A stretch of 9,171 bases of DNA from AWTP1-18 sp036518635 (GTDB lineage Bacteria > Pseudomonadota > Gammaproteobacteria > Burkholderiales > Rhodocyclaceae): the NCBI GenBank assembly GCA_036518635.1, contig DATDMT010000060.1, positions 1 to 9,171 on the forward strand, written 5' to 3'. Below the pieces are notes generated by a model, which was not told where the DNA came from, made no database searches, and saw only the letters and a program-made list of their open reading frames with translations. Shown in pieces: positions 5,970 through 9,171 of the stretch (position 1 is the first letter of the stretch; every line of letters starts with the position of its first letter). Both the position numbers and the translations under genes were made by a program.

Positions 5970-7305
5970 GGGGTGGCGATTCTAGTCGGTTGCGCAGATC
6001 GGCAATGATATGCAGCAGTTGCTGCGGCAGTTGCGGGTTGTCCAGGCTGGCCGTGCCGAGCTTCGCCAGAGTGTCGCCCTTGATCCGCCCCAGGGTCTGG
6101 CGCAGTGGCTCGATGGCCTCCAGCGGCGGCGCCCCGGCGCTGCGCAATTGCTCGAACTGGGCCTCGATGCCGGCGACTTCGTTGATCAGGCCGAGGAAGA
6201 AGGCGTCGTCCTTGGCCGGCTTGGCGGACTCGGGGGCCGGTCCCTTGAACCAGCGGAACACCACCAGTAGGGTCGAGGCCACCGACAGCACCAGGCCGAA
6301 CAGGGCTTTCAGTCGGTCCAGCGTGTCGGTGGACAGCAGCGGCTTCTTCCGCTCCAGGTATTTCTTGGTGCCTTCCGCCAGAGGGAAACCGGAGGGCACG
6401 GTGAGCCGCGCCTCGTCCATCTTCATCCGCAGGCGCACTTCCAGGGCCGGACTCATCAGGCTTTCCAGCACCTTGAAGATCGCCCGCGGATCCACGTCCT
6501 TATGCGCCACCAGGTGCAGATTGACGCCCACCGTCTTGATGTTGCGCTCCGGCACCGCCGGCTTGACGTTGTACATGTAGGCGGTGATCTCGCTGTTCGC
6601 CACCCAGCCCAGGCGCAGCGCCAGGGACTGCGGGAAGGGGATTTCCAGCAGGCGGTAGCCGCGCTGCTTGACCAGGTAGTCGGCCACGTCCGAGGGAGCA
6701 AAGGAGGTGATGACAATGGCTTCCGGCATTTTCTTGACCGGCAGCGAGACCAATTGCTCCGCGGAAATGTTCGACTCGACGTAGTCCACCCCGTCGTCGA
6801 GGCCGGAGAACTCCAGGATTTGCTTGGCGATGACGCGGGTGCCGCCCTTCTTGCTGCCCAGGTTCACCCGCTTGCCGCGCAGCTCGGTGATGTCGTTGAT
6901 GCCCGGCTGCACCAGGAAGTGCAGCAGCTCGGGGGCGATGGTGGCGACGTGGGTGACGTTGGGATAGGTGGTTTCCAGCCCGCCCTGGATCAGCGCCAGA
7001 TCGAGGCGGCCCTGATTCACCTGCTCCAGGGCTTCCTGCGAGCCCTGCACCGGGATCACCTGCAGGGCGACGCCGTTGGCCGCGGCTTCGCCCTGCAGGC
7101 TGCGGGCCAGGTAGTGGCGGTTGCTCAGCAGGTCGCCGCCGGTGATCTTCAGGGTGTAGCTGCGCGGCAGGATTTCGTAGACGAAGTGCCCGGCCACCGC
7201 CAGCAGGGCGAACACCAGCAGCAGCGCCAGCCCTTTGCGCAGGCGGGCGTTGCGCTGGATGCGCGCCAGGGCGTCCTGCAGTAGCTGTTCCGCGTCGTTT
7301 GCCAT
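5962..7305 (-). CDS. TAXI-family solute receptor with two membrane helices and a C-terminal helical tail
   Basis: This 447-residue protein holds a TAXI (TRAP-associated extracytoplasmic immunogenic) solute-binding domain at about 50-325. Visible pieces are LKITGGDLLSNRHYLA (52-67), PVQGSQEALEQVNQGRLDLALIQ (85-107), and DLRGK-like ELRGKRVNLGSKKGGTRVIAKQIL (141-164). TAXI receptors normally deliver solutes such as glutamate to a fused DctQM permease. Unlike a simple secreted receptor, this one has a charged, presumably cytoplasmic N-terminus (1-24), a helix at 25-44 with no obvious cleavage site, and a second hydrophobic helix at about 334-351. A cytoplasmic tail of about 95 residues with amphipathic helical character (366-447) follows. 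The gene begins 12 bases after the SBP2 stop with AAGG nine bases before the ATG, and overlaps the carrier gene by eight bases. No DctQ or DctM is present in the operon. The topology suggests a fixed receptor coupled to another membrane protein, most likely the next gene's carrier. Confidence 0.84.
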   Translation of the reverse strand: MANDAEQLLQDALARIQRNARLRKGLALLLVFALLAVAGHFVYEILPRSYTLKITGGDLLSNRHYLARSLQGEAAANGVALQVIPVQGSQEALEQVNQGRLDLALIQGGLETTYPNVTHVATIAPELLHFLVQPGINDITELRGKRVNLGSKKGGTRVIAKQILEFSGLDDGVDYVESNISAEQLVSLPVKKMPEAIVITSFAPSDVADYLVKQRGYRLLEIPFPQSLALRLGWVANSEITAYMYNVKPAVPERNIKTVGVNLHLVAHKDVDPRAIFKVLESLMSPALEVRLRMKMDEARLTVPSGFPLAEGTKKYLERKKPLLSTDTLDRLKALFGLVLSVASTLLVVFRWFKGPAPESAKPAKDDAFFLGLINEVAGIEAQFEQLRSAGAPPLEAIEPLRQTLGRIKGDTLAKLGTASLDNPQLPQQLLHIIADLRNRLESPPHA

Positions 7306-7317
7306 GGGTGCTTGCCT

Positions 7318-8151
7318 TTACGCGACGGGGATCAGATGCTGCGCGGCGACGATGGCCTGGCCGGCAGAGCTCATGGCGAATTCGACGAAGGCGCGGGAGT
7401 CGCGGTTGGCCTCGCCGTAGAGCACCAGATGCAGCGGTTGGCTGAAGGGGTAGCGCCCGGAGAGTACCGTGGTCCGCACCGGCGCGACGCCGTCCACCGC
7501 CAGATAGTTGAGCGGCGTCGCGTCGCGGTCCTTGAGGCCGATGAAGCCGATGGCATGCGGATCGGCGGCGATCAGGCGGGCGGCGTCGGCGGCGCTGTCC
7601 GCCTCGTGGGCGTCGAGACGGATATCGTCGCCCGCCAGCACCACCTCCTGCACGAACAGGCGCGAGCTGGAGTCGGGCTTGCGGGAAATCACCCGAATCT
7701 CCCCGCTGGGGCCGCCAAGCGTGTTCCAGTTGCGGATCTCGCCGGCGAACACGGCGCGCACCTGGGCGCGGCTGAGATTGCGCAGCGGCGAATCGGGATG
7801 CACGGCGATGGCGATCTCGTTCTTGGCCACCAGATAGCTGCGGGTCAGGGCGTCGTCCTCGGCGTCTTCCAGGTCGCGCGACATCGCGGCGATGTCGATG
7901 GCACCCCGCTTCAGGGCGATCAGGCCGGGCAGGGAGCCGCCCTGTTCGACGACGATGTCGAGCTTGCTGTTCAGCTTGGCGTAGCCCTGGGCCAGAGCCT
8001 GGTTGAGCTTCAGCATGGCGCTGGCGCCGGCGATCAACAGGGCCGGGCGGGCGTTGTCGCGCGCCGTGCCGAAGGCCCACCAGGCGCCGCCGGCCGCGGC
8101 GGCGCCGAGCCCGCCGAGGCCCAGCAGGAGCCCGCGGCGTCTAGGGTCCAT
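7318..8151 (-). CDS. PstS-like periplasmic binding protein with twin-arginine-type leader (SBP2)
   Basis: This 277-residue type 2 periplasmic-binding protein is of the PstS-like superfamily (PBP_like_2), which classically binds phosphate or related oxyanions for ABC import. The start at 8151 is set by AGGAGG six bases upstream; a more distal in-frame ATG at 8178 lacks this. The leader has RRR at 4-6 followed by a Gly/Ala/Leu-rich helix (7-22), suggesting Tat export or an uncleaved anchor. Binding-loop candidates are AGASAM (41-46), EQGGSLPGLIAL (69-80), IDIAAMSRDL (85-94), IRNWNTLGG (139-147) and SSSRLFVQEVVL (161-172). The last retains the Ser-x-Arg-type loop that follows the ligand phosphate in PstS proteins. 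NYLAVDGVAPV and YPFSQPLHLVLYG close the fold. It overlaps the SBP1 stop by 11 bases. The pstCAB genes are absent, so phosphate import by itself is not supported. Confidence 0.84.
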   Translation of the reverse strand: MDPRRRGLLLGLGGLGAAAAGGAWWAFGTARDNARPALLIAGASAMLKLNQALAQGYAKLNSKLDIVVEQGGSLPGLIALKRGAIDIAAMSRDLEDAEDDALTRSYLVAKNEIAIAVHPDSPLRNLSRAQVRAVFAGEIRNWNTLGGPSGEIRVISRKPDSSSRLFVQEVVLAGDDIRLDAHEADSAADAARLIAADPHAIGFIGLKDRDATPLNYLAVDGVAPVRTTVLSGRYPFSQPLHLVLYGEANRDSRAFVEFAMSSAGQAIVAAQHLIPVA

Positions 8152-8983
8152 GCTTGGCCTCCTGCGCGGTTTCGGCAAAGATCAGCCCGTCGGTGCGCCA
8201 GGCCTTGTCGCGCATGGCGAAGTGGCGGATGAAGGCCTGGGTGGCGGCGTCCGGGTGTTCGCGGGTGACCAGCAGCAGCGGCGTGCGCAGCGGGTAGTCG
8301 CCCTTGATCACATGGGGCGCGCTGGGCGGTACGCCGTCGATGGAGAGGTATTTGATGCCGTTGCGGCCGTCGTTCATGGCGAGATAGGTCAGCGCCGTCG
8401 GGGTTGTGGCGATCGCCTGCGCCCGTTCTGCCGCTGCCAGCACCGGTGCCTTGGCAGTGAAGGTTTCGTCGTCGCCGAGCACCATGTTTTTCCAGATTTC
8501 GGTCAGGCCGCCCTGGGGCGGGCCGACCAGCACGCGGATCGCCGCGCCGCGCATGCCGCCCTGCGGCCAGGTGGCGATGCGGCCGCTGAACATGGCCCCC
8601 AGCTCGCGCAGCGAGATGTCGTTCAGCGGATTGCTCGGATGCACCACCGCCACCAGGGGCTTGTAGCCGACGGTGGTGATCGCCAGGCGCAGTTGGCGGC
8701 GCTCGAATTCGCGGCGCAAGGCGTCCGGCAGGGGGCCGCTGACCATCGCCACGTCGGCGGTGTCGTCAAGCAGGGCCTTGTAGCCGCGGGCCGAGCCGCC
8801 GCCGCTGACGACGATGGCGGCGGCCGGATTGCGCGCCATATAGTCTTCGCCGACGCTGCGGACGAAGGGCAGGAAGGTGGTCGAGCCGCGTACGCGCACG
8901 GCCTCAGCGGCCTGGCCGGCGCCGGAAAACATTCCCAGCGCGAGCAGCAGCAGGGCAACGATGGATGGGCGCGAGGGGCTCAC
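8141..8983 (-). CDS. PstS-like periplasmic binding protein with cleavable signal peptide (SBP1)
   Basis: This is the first gene of the operon and encodes a 280-residue PstS-like binding protein. I chose the GTG at 8983, which has AGG six bases upstream and gives a textbook signal peptide (hydrophobic 8-20, likely cleavage after AGQA at 25). The longer in-frame ATG at 9118 would run translation through the upstream hairpin and repeat and gives no signal peptide. Fold markers are VRGSTTFLPFVRSV (31-44), SGGGSARGYKALLDDTADVAM (60-80), FSGRIATWPQGG (132-143) and YLSIDGVPPSAPHVIKGDYP (212-231). The loop that is normally Ser-Gly-Thr-Arg/Ser is instead VGPPQGGLTEIW (153-164), and the SSR of the domain-1 loop is SGPL (82-85). 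Key phosphate contacts are therefore altered, and it may bind another anion or serve as a sensor. It is a distant paralogue of the next gene, suggesting an old tandem duplication followed by divergence. Confidence 0.84.
   Translation of the reverse strand: MSPSRPSIVALLLLALGMFSGAGQAAEAVRVRGSTTFLPFVRSVGEDYMARNPAAAIVVSGGGSARGYKALLDDTADVAMVSGPLPDALRREFERRQLRLAITTVGYKPLVAVVHPSNPLNDISLRELGAMFSGRIATWPQGGMRGAAIRVLVGPPQGGLTEIWKNMVLGDDETFTAKAPVLAAAERAQAIATTPTALTYLAMNDGRNGIKYLSIDGVPPSAPHVIKGDYPLRTPLLLVTREHPDAATQAFIRHFAMRDKAWRTDGLIFAETAQEAKHGP
8158..8163 (-). promoter_or_regulatory. Strong Shine-Dalgarno that decides the SBP2 start
   Basis: A perfect AGGAGG on the - strand lies six bases before the ATG at 8151 and inside the end of the SBP1 reading frame. 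It selects the shorter SBP2 start over the ATG at 8178 and suggests strong, partly independent initiation compared with the SD-less starts of the last two operon genes. Confidence 0.8.
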
Positions 8984-8989
8984 GTGGTA

Positions 8990-8992
8990 CCT
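8990..8992 (-). promoter_or_regulatory. Ribosome-binding site for the GTG start of SBP1
   Basis: On the - strand CAGG precedes the GTG at 8983 with a six-base spacer (TACCAC). It is a short match, but it sits correctly in front of the start that gives a good signal peptide. Confidence 0.5.
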
Positions 8993-9050
8993 GGGCAGGG
9001 GCCTGGTCGGCGGAGTTGATCGGGGCGCTGCCACTCTAGCAGACACCCGG

Positions 9051-9079
9051 CCCAATGCCTCTATGGAAGCGGCATTGGG
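9051..9079. repeat. Alternative 9-bp inverted repeat overlapping the upstream hairpin
   Basis: CCCAATGCC (9051-9059) pairs perfectly with GGCATTGGG (9071-9079), with an 11-base loop. The right arm is also the left arm of the 15-bp hairpin at 9071-9108, so the two structures exclude each other. On the - strand this lies 67 bases before the SBP1 start, where it could sit in the operon leader RNA. Confidence 0.7.
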
Positions 9080-9108
9080 TGGGGCACTGTCGCGCCCCAC
9101 CCAATGCC
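9071..9108. repeat. Perfect 15-bp inverted repeat upstream of the operon
   Basis: GGCATTGGGTGGGGC (9071-9085) pairs with GCCCCACCCAATGCC (9094-9108) around an eight-base loop. It directly abuts repeat copy B, just as the unrelated 17-bp hairpin abuts copy A. No T-run follows on either strand, so a simple intrinsic terminator is not supported. Confidence 0.88.
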
Positions 9109-9171
9109 AAGGCAACAACGCCCGCCCCTCCCATCCTCCCCTCGCGGGGAGGCTATTAATTTGCTCGCTGC
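9109..9171 (+). repeat. Dispersed repeat, copy B (cut by window edge)
   Basis: This stretch is 63 bases matching 2189-2251 with five differences and the same internal hairpin (CCTCCCC 9135-9141, GGGGAGG 9146-9152). It starts AAGGCA and ends GCTCGCTGC at the last base of the window, so its true end is not seen. The differences cluster just after AAGGCA and in the A/T-rich part following the hairpin, where the GC-rich core is unchanged. Confidence 0.85.

Noticed and set aside
6500..8080. A 526-residue open frame on the - strand over the TAXI and SBP2 genes
   Set aside because: It is in a different frame from two recognised genes, Arg/Gly/Pro-rich and without motifs, so a GC-rich frame shadow.
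9020..9045. Sigma-70 type promoter for the operon (TAGAGT-like -10 on the - strand near 9037)
   Set aside because: Only a partial -10 match, and the best -35 candidate is about 12 bases away instead of about 17; not enough to call.
8984..9118. N-terminal extension of SBP1 from the ATG at 9118
   Set aside because: It would translate through the 15-bp hairpin, has no signal-peptide character and no ribosome site, whereas the GTG at 8983 has AGG at a good distance and yields a proper leader.
2189..9171. Composite mobile element bounded by the two direct repeats
   Set aside because: The interval contains the housekeeping gene rlmB, there is no transposase or integrase, and base composition looks uniform. 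A dispersed intergenic repeat family is simpler, though recombination between the copies remains possible.

Overview
This is a high-GC, densely packed bacterial window, most likely from a betaproteobacterium. The RNase R fragment, with its long Lys/Ala/Pro-rich tail, and the rnr...rlmB linkage look Rhodocyclales-like to me. That placement is an impression from protein style, not a computed result.

Layout. On the + strand, bases 1-3044 hold a housekeeping RNA-metabolism block. It contains the 3' part of rnr (RNase R), a Sir2-family NAD-dependent deacylase gene overlapping it by ATGA, a 156-bp intergenic stretch, and rlmB (23S rRNA Gm2251 methyltransferase). The intergenic stretch carries a perfect 17-bp hairpin followed by a copy of a dispersed repeat. 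On the - strand, bases 8983 down to 3046 hold five genes in one tight, partly overlapping array that must be an operon. In transcription order these are: a PstS-like periplasmic binding protein (SBP1); a second PstS-like binding protein with a twin-arginine-type leader (SBP2); a TAXI-type solute receptor bounded by two membrane helices with a C-terminal helical tail; a DASS/SLC13-type anion carrier with a cyclic-nucleotide-binding-like N-terminal domain; and a membrane-anchored protein of the ABC_sub_bind/sensor-domain type. The last gene of this operon converges on rlmB with one base between the stop codons. Upstream of the operon (8984-9171) lies a second perfect hairpin and the second copy of the dispersed repeat, which runs to the window edge.

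How it may work together. The operon has four genes for solute-recognition proteins from three families, but no ABC permease, no ATPase and no TRAP DctQ/DctM subunit. The only transporter is the DASS carrier, and DASS carriers and TRAP DctM subunits belong to the same ion-transporter superfamily. The most interesting reading is a binding-protein-assisted, possibly nucleotide-gated anion uptake or sensing system in which TAXI and PstS-like receptors serve a DASS carrier in place of their usual partners. The gene content and spacing are visible in the sequence. The physical partnership, substrate and regulation are inference.
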